Below, piece by piece: positions 1-6,841 of a DNA stretch of 9,386 bases. The first letter of the stretch is position 1, and every line of letters begins with the position of its first letter. The position numbers and the translations under genes are program-made. Source of the DNA: Promethearchaeota archaeon (GTDB lineage Archaea > Asgardarchaeota > Lokiarchaeia > Sigynarchaeales > SOKP01); the NCBI GenBank assembly GCA_013375495.1, contig JABXKC010000061.1, forward strand, positions 1-9,386. The letters are read 5' to 3'. The notes below the pieces were generated by a model. That model was given only the letters and a program-made list of their open reading frames with translations, was not told the DNA's origin and did no database searches.

Positions 1-974
1 TATGTAGAGGAGAAACTATCGGGCTAGTAGGTCCTAACGGTGCTGGAAAAACGACAACTATCAAAATGATTGCGAAAATTCTCAGACCAAATTCAGGGAA
101 AATATTGATTAGTACAAACCATAGCGGTTTACGAGATTTACAGCATGTATCCAGCACAGTAAGCCAAATCGGTTTTTTGATTGATATCCCTAATTTTTAT
201 AACATGACAGGGTATCAATTACTCAAGTATTTTGCTAAAATTCAGAGATATCCAAAAGATAAAATAGAGAACAGAATTGATGAACTCTTAAAGCTCTTTA
301 AACTTTCAGAATGGAAACATGAAAACGTTAGAAACTATTCAAAAGGCATGACGCAAAAATTAGGAATCATTCAGGCCATTCTGCACGATCCGGAGATCGT
401 AATTTTAGATGAACCACAAACTGGATTAGATCCGCTGGCTCGTATTGAAATACGCAAATATATCAGAGAACTTCAATCATTAGGAAAAACCATCTTTGTA
501 GCTTCGCATATGCTATACGAAATTTCTGAAGTATGTGATAAAATAGCATTAATAAACTATGGCAAAATTATCGGTTTTGACACTGTGGAAAATCTAGCAC
601 TTACTTTAAAAACAAGCGAGTTAAATTGTTTACTGCTCAAGCCACCTGAAGCTGAGAAACTACCTTTACTATTAAATCGAATGGTTGAAAGACTTAATCC
701 GTACTTAGACCAAAATTTAGATCCCAACATTTCAAAGATTCCAATAGTGTATAATGTAGAACGTCAAGGCTTTAAGCTATATTTTGATGGAAAAAACGAT
801 TCCAAAGTTGAAATTTTGAGAATTTTAGTGAACGATTTTAAGTCTGATTTTGCTATAATCTCATTTACTCAGCCGAAAACAACTCAACTAGAACGTATTT
901 ACTCCCAAATGGTAATAGATAATACGCCAGAAGGAACAATTAAATTAACAAGAGATGATTTTAAAGATGAGTAA
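1..974 (+). CDS. ABC-2 type transporter ATP-binding protein, 5' end outside window
   Basis: This is the cytoplasmic nucleotide-binding subunit of an ABC transporter, which hydrolyses ATP to drive the adjacent permease. The frame is open from base 3, so the first ATG inside the window (66) is not the start: the Walker A motif GPNGAGKTT lies before it, at 30-56. Other motifs follow in order: Q-loop glutamine near 165, signature YSKGM at 336-350 (a variant of LSGGQ common in ABC-2 ATPases), Walker B ILDEP near 402-416, D-loop GLDP at 423-434 and the H-loop histidine of ASHML near 507. About 100 residues after the core form an unrecognised C-terminal extension, common in this subgroup. Roughly 30 N-terminal residues are probably missing. 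The stop codon overlaps the permease gene, which implies an operon. The family is certain. The substrate cannot be read from the sequence. Confidence 0.95.
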   Translation, partial: CRGETIGLVGPNGAGKTTTIKMIAKILRPNSGKILISTNHSGLRDLQHVSSTVSQIGFLIDIPNFYNMTGYQLLKYFAKIQRYPKDKIENRIDELLKLFKLSEWKHENVRNYSKGMTQKLGIIQAILHDPEIVILDEPQTGLDPLARIEIRKYIRELQSLGKTIFVASHMLYEISEVCDKIALINYGKIIGFDTVENLALTLKTSELNCLLLKPPEAEKLPLLLNRMVERLNPYLDQNLDPNISKIPIVYNVERQGFKLYFDGKNDSKVEILRILVNDFKSDFAIISFTQPKTTQLERIYSQMVIDNTPEGTIKLTRDDFKDE

Positions 975-1809
975 TCAACGTGAATCCCTTATTGGAATAA
1001 TGCCTATATATCACACAATGGTTTTTCAAATGAAAAAACAGAGAAAAAAGTTATACTTTTTTATGTTGGTTTCAATTCTAGTTGCAGTGTTAGTATGCTA
1101 TATACTGCAGCTATTCCCGGATTACCCTTTGTCGGATACACAGGCAGAGTTCTTTAGCGGAGGTTTAACATTTATCTCGTTTATAACATTATTTGCTGCG
1201 TGTTTATTTTTTTCAGGAATAATTTGTTCTGAATTTGATAAAAGAACGGGTTTTATCGTCTTTCCAAAAATAAATAAATATAAATTGATTATAGGAAAAT
1301 ATCTTGGAAATCTAATTCTCGTAGTGTTCATTGTTGCGGTTTATTATTTTGTTCTTGGACTCTTTGGTTTTCTATATTATGGGGGACCAATTAATATTCG
1401 GATATTTTATTCTTTTGGGTTTTCAGTATTATATGTGATCGCTTTAAGCAGTGTTGTTACACTATTCAGTTCTTTTTTGAAAAACGTAAATATCACAATC
1501 ATAATCACCTTGATTATACTTTTTATGGGATTTAATATAGCCGACCAGATTATAAATTTAATATTTGCAGACGCATTTGAACCCTTATACTCTTTAGCGC
1601 ATTTGGGTAAATTAATAACTTCGGTATTACTAAATCCATTTCCAGATCCTCGATATCTCGTCCAGTCTCCATTTGGTGGTTTCGGGGGTGGTTTTATGTT
1701 CGGGTCTTGGGTAACACCTAGTATTTTTATGGGTACGACACTGTTGCTTGTATATATCGTTGGGTGTTTCGCACTAGCAGCAATTTTATTTAAAAGGAGG
1801 CAATTGTAG
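955..1809 (+). CDS. ABC-2 type transporter permease
   Basis: This is the membrane subunit that pairs with the upstream ATPase. Six hydrophobic segments are visible at about residues 34-53, 72-92, 116-141, 150-173, 179-203 and 257-279. Between the second and third is a cytoplasmic loop with the ABC-2 pattern of an acidic residue, a Gly, a Pro and a following GK (SEFDKRTGFIVFPK, then IGKYLGN). Residues 239-250 form a glycine-rich stretch in the loop before the last helix, probably extracellular. Two starts are possible: ATG 955 (20-bp overlap with the ATPase gene) or ATG 967 (8-bp overlap, ATGAGTAA). Neither has a clear ribosome binding site, and the overlap suggests translational coupling. The longer form is given, but 967 is equally plausible. 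The substrate is unknown. Exported lipids, peptides or toxic compounds are typical of the family. Confidence 0.92.
   Translation: MILKMSNQRESLIGIMPIYHTMVFQMKKQRKKLYFFMLVSILVAVLVCYILQLFPDYPLSDTQAEFFSGGLTFISFITLFAACLFFSGIICSEFDKRTGFIVFPKINKYKLIIGKYLGNLILVVFIVAVYYFVLGLFGFLYYGGPINIRIFYSFGFSVLYVIALSSVVTLFSSFLKNVNITIIITLIILFMGFNIADQIINLIFADAFEPLYSLAHLGKLITSVLLNPFPDPRYLVQSPFGGFGGGFMFGSWVTPSIFMGTTLLLVYIVGCFALAAILFKRRQL
1791..1800 (+). promoter_or_regulatory. Strong ribosome binding site for the surface-protein gene
   Basis: The sequence AAAAGGAGG lies inside the last codons of the permease gene, 10 nt before ATG 1811. It is the clearest Shine-Dalgarno site in the window and it fixes the start of the third gene. 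It also supports translation from the shared transporter mRNA. Confidence 0.8.
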
Positions 1810-1810
1810 A

Positions 1811-2824
1811 ATGAATAGGATAATATATAAAACAAATACTAGTATTTTGAGCTTTACACTACTTTGTATAATTTTAGTTGGAGCACTTTCTACATCAATT
1901 AGTGCTAGTACTACTTATCAACTAACTTTAACAAAGGGTACTGATGAGTTTGTAGTTGATCTTTATAACGACACTAATTGGAAAACCACGGTTGATCCTT
2001 CTTTAACACCAAGCGATTGGTTTGAAGGAGAAGCAAATGTTACTAATGCAAAGAGTAAAATTACTTTAAAAGGATGGACATCAAACACTTGGGGCATGTA
2101 CGATGTTCTAATATCAATTTTTATGCCTGAATTCTTTAGTTTTGAAGAAATTCTAACACTCGAATTTTTATTGGATTCGAATGGATACAACGAAGCTTAT
2201 ATCAACTCAAGTTATACAAGTGATTACGACTTATGGTACGGACTACGAGCAGTATGGAATTACACAACAAATGACTACGAAGAAAATCCAAGTAATAAGG
2301 ATATTCTTGATATGTACTTTATACCTAAGAGTCTAAGGCTTCAAGCCGGTATAATAATACTTCAGAATCCTTTGGATTTTAAAACAATGTTGGACGATTA
2401 CAATGCCTTAGCAACGGAACTAAATGGAAATTTTGCAATACAAATATCAGGGTATAGTTTTCCTAATATAAGTGCAGACGATTTTCTTTGGCAACTTGCA
2501 TTAGGGGGATTAGTAATCGCTGGACCTCAAACTGATTACTTAGAATCTTTAGTTAGCGAACTTGGATGCGAAAACGCTTCAGTAAGTGGATCAACTCTTA
2601 CTCTTCAGCGTTATGGGGTAACAAATTATACTGTTGAAGTTTCATATGGAGAAAAAGGAATGATGTCTTCCTTCACAGTAAAAGACTTAGGCGGTGCTGT
2701 AATTTATCAAATAACAAGTTCTAATTCAGAGTGGCTGTTTTATCTGATTTTGATAATAGTAGCTGTTTGTAGTGTTGCGATAATAGCTTTTCTAATTATC
2801 AGAAAGAAGAAGCTCAAAAGATAA
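1811..2824 (+). CDS. Secreted, C-terminally membrane-anchored protein linked to the ABC transporter; function unknown
   Basis: No family is recognised. The N-terminus (residues 1-33) looks like a signal peptide or anchor: a basic start, then a hydrophobic core ending near SISAS. Residues 34-305 are polar and rich in beta-forming residues, with seven N-x-S/T sequons (N53, N76, N132, N150, N219, N255, N272), so they are probably extracellular and glycosylated. A single helix at about 308-329 is followed by the basic tail RKKKLKR, which gives an outside-N, inside-C topology. The gene starts 1 bp after the permease stop and has its own GGAGG, so it is almost certainly co-transcribed with the ATPase and permease genes. 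A role as an extracellular accessory, sensor or substrate-capturing partner of the transporter is inferred from position only. It is too long and too strongly anchored to be a typical lipoprotein binding protein. Confidence 0.85.
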   Translation: MNRIIYKTNTSILSFTLLCIILVGALSTSISASTTYQLTLTKGTDEFVVDLYNDTNWKTTVDPSLTPSDWFEGEANVTNAKSKITLKGWTSNTWGMYDVLISIFMPEFFSFEEILTLEFLLDSNGYNEAYINSSYTSDYDLWYGLRAVWNYTTNDYEENPSNKDILDMYFIPKSLRLQAGIIILQNPLDFKTMLDDYNALATELNGNFAIQISGYSFPNISADDFLWQLALGGLVIAGPQTDYLESLVSELGCENASVSGSTLTLQRYGVTNYTVEVSYGEKGMMSSFTVKDLGGAVIYQITSSNSEWLFYLILIIVAVCSVAIIAFLIIRKKKLKR

Positions 2825-2878
2825 TTTTTAAACTATTTTTTTTAACTCTTATTATTATTATTTTTTTCCTTTTTACTT
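2825..2878 (+). terminator. T-rich terminator after the transporter operon
   Basis: The T-runs TTTTTAAA, ATTTTTTTTAA and ATTTTTTTCCTTTTT follow the stop at 2822-2824. Archaeal RNA polymerase terminates on such T-rich non-template tracts without needing a hairpin. The tract extends into the 3' end of the convergent gene, where it encodes the Asn/Lys-rich tail of that protein. Confidence 0.55.
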
Positions 2879-3363
2879 TGTATAGCTATATATACAAAAT
2901 ATAGAATTATTGCTACAAGAAAACAATATCCACAGAAAAGATAGGTTATATTCGACCATAAATCTGATATGTTTAAGAATGGATTGAAATTTAACGGGAA
3001 AAATGGTTGTATATCAGAATATAGTGGTGCATCTAGTAAAAGGTGTAGATAAATTCCTATAATCGACGCAGTTAAGATATTTGGGAAGGATGATTTCTGC
3101 TTAATTTTAATGTAATCCATAATTGGATTCAAATATGGCCTAATTTTAAACATTATAATCGATAATGGTAAGATAATAATTGTTCCACCTAAAAATGAGT
3201 GAAAAAAACCGTGTAAGGGGTAATTCAAATCAAGAAGTAGAACCAGGAACGGTTCAATATCTAATATTACACTTGCAACCAATAAAGTTGGGAAATCAAT
3301 ATAATAAATAAATATAATACCGATTACTAATGCGGGTCCTAAATGGAATGGTGTAAATGGCAC
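2842..3363 (-). CDS. YdjM/DUF457-like membrane-bound putative metal-dependent hydrolase
   Basis: This is a polytopic membrane protein of 173 residues whose opening MPFTPFHLGPAL matches a family annotated in archaea and bacteria as membrane-bound metal-dependent hydrolase (YdjM/DUF457-like). Polar residues typical of the family are visible: H7, D35, E37, H51 and H55 (HGFFHS), H107 and D111 (HLLLD), and D117. They could form a metal site at the membrane surface. Hydrophobic segments lie at about 10-46, 57-74, 95-110 and 132-160, followed by a Lys/Asn-rich tail. The start codon is GTG at 3361-3363. It is chosen because the conserved N-terminal motif begins exactly there, and a TATA-like element about 28 bp upstream suggests a leaderless transcript. 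The enzymatic activity of this family is not well established, so 'hydrolase' is only a family label. Confidence 0.8.
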   Translation of the reverse strand: MPFTPFHLGPALVIGIIFIYYIDFPTLLVASVILDIEPFLVLLLDLNYPLHGFFHSFLGGTIIILPLSIIMFKIRPYLNPIMDYIKIKQKSSFPNILTASIIGIYLHLLLDAPLYSDIQPFFPLNFNPFLNISDLWSNITYLFCGYCFLVAIILYFVYIAIQSKKEKNNNNKS

Positions 3364-3385
3364 TAATAATTGTTAATAATTTCAC

Positions 3386-3398
3386 ATATATTAATATT
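3386..3398 (-). promoter_or_regulatory. TATA-like promoter of the YdjM-like gene
   Basis: On the minus strand the sequence reads AATATTAATATAT, centred about 28 bp before the GTG start at 3363. With the usual archaeal TATA-to-start distance of about 25 bp, transcription would begin at or next to the start codon. This fits the absence of any Shine-Dalgarno motif. Confidence 0.5.
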
Positions 3399-3401
3399 AA
3401 G

Positions 3402-3428
3402 TCAAGAAAAATAAAAGAAAAAAAAAGT
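3402..3428 (-). terminator. T-run terminator of the propeller membrane-protein gene
   Basis: On the minus strand, a few bases after the stop at 3433-3435, the sequence reads CTTTTTTTTTC, then TTTTATTTTTC. This is a classic archaeal T-rich terminator. It separates the 870-residue gene from the YdjM-like gene, so the two are probably separate transcripts. Confidence 0.6.
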
Positions 3429-3432
3429 AGAA

Positions 3433-6045
3433 TTATGATTTTTGTCCATCAGTTATAGATTCTTTTACCTTTTGAAATCCCTCGGGATACATGTTGGTAA
3501 TATCTCGTGGAGTAGTATCATATCCTTTCTTTTCCATTATAGAATATAACTTTTGGGTGTTGAAATCCATTGAAAACTCCATAACTTCACCCGCTAATAA
3601 GATATACGAAAAAGAAGTTAAAAATGGAATTCCAACGAAGAAAACTAAGATTATTAAGAACATCATAATCATTCCAGTAACACTTTCTTGATCTTGGAAG
3701 AATCCCGAAAAATCTACAGTAAATAGGAATCCTGCTAATGTTATTATTGCTGAAGTTCCCGCTATACCTTTTACTATTGATTGAGCCCATATACTGATTG
3801 GTTCGATATCACCAGGTTGACGATATTTTTTAGATTGGCGAAAATACACAACTCCCGCATCATCTAATAGAAAATTTCCGGAGATAAAGAAAGAGAACAC
3901 CAGAAATGTTAAGATCATAGGGAAAATACAACAAAGCATATAGCCATTCATGAATTGGAAAAATTCAGTCGATCCGAAAACCTCAAACTCTTGAGGATAA
4001 CCAAGAATTGGAGTTAATAACCCATACGCGTAGAACCCGATTGCTATGGAAAGCATTAAGGGCAAAATCACTCTTTTTAATTGAATAATTGTACCAATCT
4101 CCTTTCGATCCTTCATGTCAACTATTAAAATATCAGTATTATAACTCTTTGATATCTTAAAAAACATAGAGCGTAGTTTGACGAATGTATAGGCAAATCT
4201 AGGAGCAAATCGATTGTATAGAGCCGCAGTTAATGGTAAGGTACCGTACCATGTAATTAGAACGGTAAGGAAGCTGATAACAATATTTGTCATATTCTGA
4301 TTCGGTATCAAAGTGTTGTTAAAGATGTTAAGCTGTATCAAAAATAATAAGAATGTTATTGAAACCAGAGTAATAGTAGCTACATTTACAACAACCGTGA
4401 GTTTATGTTCCTTGATTTTTTTTCTACTATAACTTAGTTGCCGACTTTTCAATATCACCAGAAATACTCCAATACATAATATTGATATTAGGATAATAAA
4501 CAGAGGAAACCCTAAAGGAAAATGTGGCGATTGCCATAAAGCTTCTGGTTTTGAAGAAGCTAGAGCAGCAACTATTTCGTCAGATGAAAAAAGAAAATCT
4601 TTCTTCCCGTCTCCACTTATATCTTGAAAGGATATGAGCTGTTGTCCACCTTGGTCAACATTCATGACAGCTAAAGCTTTATTAGTTATTATATTAAATA
4701 TACTAAAACGACGAACTTCGGTAGTTGAATAGTAAGGTCTAATTTTCTCAAAAATAACAATTTCATCTACAGAATCTCCGTCCATGTCTTCCCCTAACGT
4801 AAACACTTTCATTAATTCATCATCAGATCGATCAGAATAAGGCCTAAACAGGGTTTCAGAAGTACCTGTAACCGTATAGATTAACACTTGAGCTTCTCGC
4901 CAAGAAATACCTTCCTCTCCATAATCTGACGATATTATTATAAATGCCTCTAAATCACTTGGATTAGAATTTATCGTTTCGATTTTGTAATTACGGTATT
5001 CTAATTCTCGAGGGAGGTTGAACATTCTAATAATGTGTCCATTATTTCCATTTATTATTGAGATATTTCCCTCATTGGTTGTAACAATTATTTCCGGGAT
5101 GGAATCTCCGTTCAAATCTTCTGTAATTGTGTAATCAATTGTAGAATCCATCACTGTTTCATTATAGATCGGATCCAAGAAATTTGAGGCACTAGTATTT
5201 AGCAACATGATCTTATTCTTATCCAAAAAGAGCAAATGTTCTTGAGAATCATAGGGGAACAGTTGCAACGCTGGTATCCCAGATTCTTTCCAAATCCAAG
5301 CAAAGTCTATATAAAGCGTACTGAATTTTGTTCCATTTACAAAATAGCTAGATATATTATAGTAATAATCACCAGCTTCACTCGTTTTATTCTCACATTC
5401 TAAAAAAACTATATCCGGTTTGTTGTCGTTAAGTCCATCTAAATAAACTAGATCATGTACGAAAAAATTTGTGAAACTTCGATGATCACCAGTGAGTATT
5501 GGTATATCAGTTCCGTTATTACCACAAATCAAAATATTCGAAAAATCATTAAGAAAAATTTCTGGTTGAAGATCATCATTACCGGGATTAGGATTTATAA
5601 CCCAGTCAGGACCCACAGAAGCTACATCTGCAAAATAGTCCTTATATCCGTCCTCATTAACATCCATAACCTCAAAAACTCTTTTTACTGGATTTTCACA
5701 ATCTTTTTCCCAGATTTTTACTCCAGTTAACCCATCTAACGCAAATATCTTCCCGTAATTAGGCAGATCATTAGGATCATCAGATCTCCTATCATCTTGC
5801 CGCGTAACATCGCTATAAGCAATTGCATCTAAAAATCCATCTTTTTCGTTATTAAGGTCATCAGCTTCAAGAATCGAAATCTCCATTGAATTTTCTTCCC
5901 TAACTTCTTCCCATAACCAGCCTGGTTGGAGTTCCATTTGAGTTATGAAAACTAGCCCTAAAGTTCCGAAGACTATAAGAGAGGCAGCTAACAGAATATA
6001 GTTTATAGGATGCGTTCTTGCTTTTTTACTTTTTTGTTCATTCAT
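3433..6045 (-). CDS. Large membrane protein: extracellular FG-GAP/VCBS- and PQQ-like beta-propeller fused to a seven-helix membrane domain
   Basis: The protein has 870 residues. After a basic N-terminus and a first helix (15-35), residues 36-505 form a repetitive ectodomain. Calcium-loop motifs of the DxNxDGxxD type, as in FG-GAP/VCBS and integrin-like propellers, recur at 128-136 (DVNEDGYKD), 310-318 (DLNGDSIPE), 420-428 (DMDGDSVDE) and 475-483 (DISGDGKKD). Weaker copies lie near 63-73 and 203-211. A PQQ-like blade motif is also present (GKIFALDGLTG...W, 98-112). Seven more helices lie at about 510-532, 549-572, 587-610, 658-681, 698-722, 757-778 and 790-817, followed by a cytoplasmic tail of about 50 residues. 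Basic loops (534-548, 611-657, 738-743) fall on the inside and the sequon-bearing loop 573-587 falls outside, so the topology is self-consistent. The function is unknown. A sensor, adhesin or surface-layer-interacting protein is possible. The start ATG has no clear Shine-Dalgarno sequence. Confidence 0.88.
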   Translation of the reverse strand: MNEQKSKKARTHPINYILLAASLIVFGTLGLVFITQMELQPGWLWEEVREENSMEISILEADDLNNEKDGFLDAIAYSDVTRQDDRRSDDPNDLPNYGKIFALDGLTGVKIWEKDCENPVKRVFEVMDVNEDGYKDYFADVASVGPDWVINPNPGNDDLQPEIFLNDFSNILICGNNGTDIPILTGDHRSFTNFFVHDLVYLDGLNDNKPDIVFLECENKTSEAGDYYYNISSYFVNGTKFSTLYIDFAWIWKESGIPALQLFPYDSQEHLLFLDKNKIMLLNTSASNFLDPIYNETVMDSTIDYTITEDLNGDSIPEIIVTTNEGNISIINGNNGHIIRMFNLPRELEYRNYKIETINSNPSDLEAFIIISSDYGEEGISWREAQVLIYTVTGTSETLFRPYSDRSDDELMKVFTLGEDMDGDSVDEIVIFEKIRPYYSTTEVRRFSIFNIITNKALAVMNVDQGGQQLISFQDISGDGKKDFLFSSDEIVAALASSKPEALWQSPHFPLGFPLFIILISILCIGVFLVILKSRQLSYSRKKIKEHKLTVVVNVATITLVSITFLLFLIQLNIFNNTLIPNQNMTNIVISFLTVLITWYGTLPLTAALYNRFAPRFAYTFVKLRSMFFKISKSYNTDILIVDMKDRKEIGTIIQLKRVILPLMLSIAIGFYAYGLLTPILGYPQEFEVFGSTEFFQFMNGYMLCCIFPMILTFLVFSFFISGNFLLDDAGVVYFRQSKKYRQPGDIEPISIWAQSIVKGIAGTSAIITLAGFLFTVDFSGFFQDQESVTGMIMMFLIILVFFVGIPFLTSFSYILLAGEVMEFSMDFNTQKLYSIMEKKGYDTTPRDITNMYPEGFQKVKESITDGQKS

Positions 6046-6073
6046 GATTTATCAGAGTAAATTAAAATTATTT

Positions 6074-6105
6074 ACTATTATTTTAAATTACAGAATTATA
6101 AATCT
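6074..6105 (-). promoter_or_regulatory. Candidate TATA region for the propeller membrane-protein gene
   Basis: On the minus strand, GATTTATAATTC (about 52 bp before the ATG at 6045) and ATTTAAAATAATAG (about 37 bp before it) are both TATA-like. The first would give a leader of about 25 nt, the second about 10 nt. Which one is used cannot be decided because the whole region is AT-rich. Confidence 0.35.
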
Positions 6106-6120
6106 TAAGTAAAAATCAGC

Positions 6121-6137
6121 CAGAATTATTATAATTC
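6121..6137. repeat. 15-bp perfect palindrome with a partial direct repeat nearby
   Basis: GAATTAT-T-ATAATTC at 6123-6137 is a perfect palindrome. The nonamer CAGAATTAT occurs both at its left edge (6121) and 30 bp away at 6091, next to the candidate TATA element of the 870-residue gene. It could be an operator for that gene. In such AT-rich DNA a chance palindrome is also possible. Confidence 0.3.
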
Positions 6138-6175
6138 AAAATCATTAAGTATAACAGTGCTAATTAAAGTTGAAA

Positions 6176-6197
6176 TTGATTAGCGATTATTAATCAA
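6176..6197. repeat. 7-bp inverted repeat with 8-nt loop
   Basis: The arms TTGATTA (6176-6182) and TAATCAA (6191-6197) are perfect and are separated by GCGATTAT. On the minus strand the hairpin follows the T-run after hsp20. It may be part of that termination region or of the upstream regulatory region of the 870-residue gene. Confidence 0.3.
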
Positions 6198-6199
6198 GA

Positions 6200-6220
6200 T
6201 TAAAAAAGAAAAAAAATTTT
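6200..6220 (-). terminator. T-run terminator downstream of hsp20
   Basis: On the minus strand the sequence reads AAAATTTTTTTTC followed by TTTTTTAATC, about 105-125 nt after the hsp20 stop. It lies just beyond the long hairpin at 6227-6301, so hairpin plus T-run resembles an intrinsic terminator in that direction. In archaea the T-run alone may be enough. Confidence 0.5.
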
Positions 6221-6226
6221 ATTATT

Positions 6227-6301
6227 TGGAGTGCTTTAGAGTTATTTTTTTACTTGAAAACTCTCTTTCAACCGTAAAGTAATTAATTCTAAAGTGCTCT
6301 A
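6227..6301 (+). other. 75-nt imperfect hairpin, possible structured RNA or decayed inverted repeat
   Basis: Bases 6227-6244 (starting TGGAGTGCTTTAGA) pair with 6284-6301 (ending TCTAAAGTGCTCTA) over 18 positions. After a 4/5-nt internal loop, TTTAC (6249-6253) pairs with GTAAA (6274-6278). After a CC bulge, TTGAAA (6254-6259) pairs with TTTCAA (6266-6271), closing a 6-nt loop, ACTCTC. The four non-Watson-Crick positions in the outer stem (6228/6300, 6232/6296, 6233/6295, 6241/6287) are all G-U wobbles when read as + strand RNA and A-C mismatches on the minus strand. This favours a + strand RNA, although the flanking genes are on the minus strand. It could instead be the 3'-end structure of the hsp20 mRNA or a degenerate inverted-repeat element. 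No known RNA family is recognised. Confidence 0.5.
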
Positions 6302-6324
6302 CCTTATTTCTCATTAATTATTTT

Positions 6325-6795
6325 TTAATTATTTGGCTCCTCGGTAATGTCTATAGGCTTTGCCGGTTTCTTTCCGATTATAACCCTTAAAAGACCGTTA
6401 GTCATTTTAGAAGAGATTTTGTTTTCGTCAGCATCTGCAGGAAGTGGAACATCCATATTTACATCTACAAAAGTATATCCTTTAAACATAAATGGAAATC
6501 CTTGCTGTTCAGGTTCTTTTTCAGATTTTTCATGTTCAGGAACTTTTGGCTTAGTTGCTTTGATATTCAGATGTTTGTTAATTAGGGATACCGTAACATC
6601 GTCTTTAGTACGACCAGGTAATGGTACTGTAATTAAATATTCTTCTCCTAAGTCTTCTATGTTATGGTGGATATAACTGCCCATGAAATTTCCCATAAAC
6701 TGATGAGCCATCCGTCTCATTCTTGCTACGTCTTTTGGATTAAACGGCATACAACCATGCATACGCCGGGGGCCATAATGTTTGTCATCACACAT
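6325..6795 (-). CDS. hsp20: Small heat-shock protein, Hsp20/alpha-crystallin family
   Basis: This is an ATP-independent chaperone of 156 residues that would form cytoplasmic oligomers and hold unfolding proteins. The alpha-crystallin domain spans about 42-142. It begins at the strand containing EEYLITVPLPG (51-61), continues through the KDDVTVSLINKHLNI strands and ends with the hallmark NGLLRVIIGKK (133-143). The C-terminal I-x-I motif IDI (148-150), used for oligomer contacts, is present. Length is normal for the family. The N-terminal arm (1-40) is unusual in carrying C2, H6, H13 and C15 and several Met residues. The start ATG has GAGGT (6804-6808) 8 nt upstream. The gene lies 46 bp downstream of the padR-like gene on the same strand, probably in the same operon. 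A TATA-like TATTAATAAAAT in the gap could also give it its own promoter. Confidence 0.92.
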   Translation of the reverse strand: MCDDKHYGPRRMHGCMPFNPKDVARMRRMAHQFMGNFMGSYIHHNIEDLGEEYLITVPLPGRTKDDVTVSLINKHLNIKATKPKVPEHEKSEKEPEQQGFPFMFKGYTFVDVNMDVPLPADADENKISSKMTNGLLRVIIGKKPAKPIDITEEPNN

Positions 6796-6803
6796 TACTT
6801 TTT

Positions 6804-6808
6804 ACCTC
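6804..6808 (-). promoter_or_regulatory. Ribosome binding site of hsp20
   Basis: GAGGT on the minus strand lies 8 nt before the ATG at 6795. Its presence implies a leadered mRNA, which fits read-through from the padR-like gene better than a leaderless start from the intergenic TATA-like stretch at about 6816-6830. Confidence 0.55.
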
Positions 6809-6841
6809 TTTTTTTAATTTTATTAATATTGATGGTGAAAA

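Noticed and set aside
66..974. ATG 66 as the start of the ATPase gene
   Set aside because: The frame is open upstream and encodes the Walker A motif at 30-56, so the gene is cut by the window edge.
1407..1835. 142-codon minus-strand frame opposite the permease gene
   Set aside because: It is an antisense shadow of a clear ABC-2 permease, with a Pro-rich reading typical of reversed membrane-protein codons.
6046..6324. tRNA or other known structural RNA gene in the largest gap
   Set aside because: No cloverleaf, no T-loop consensus and no CCA end. The only strong structure is the single long hairpin reported separately.
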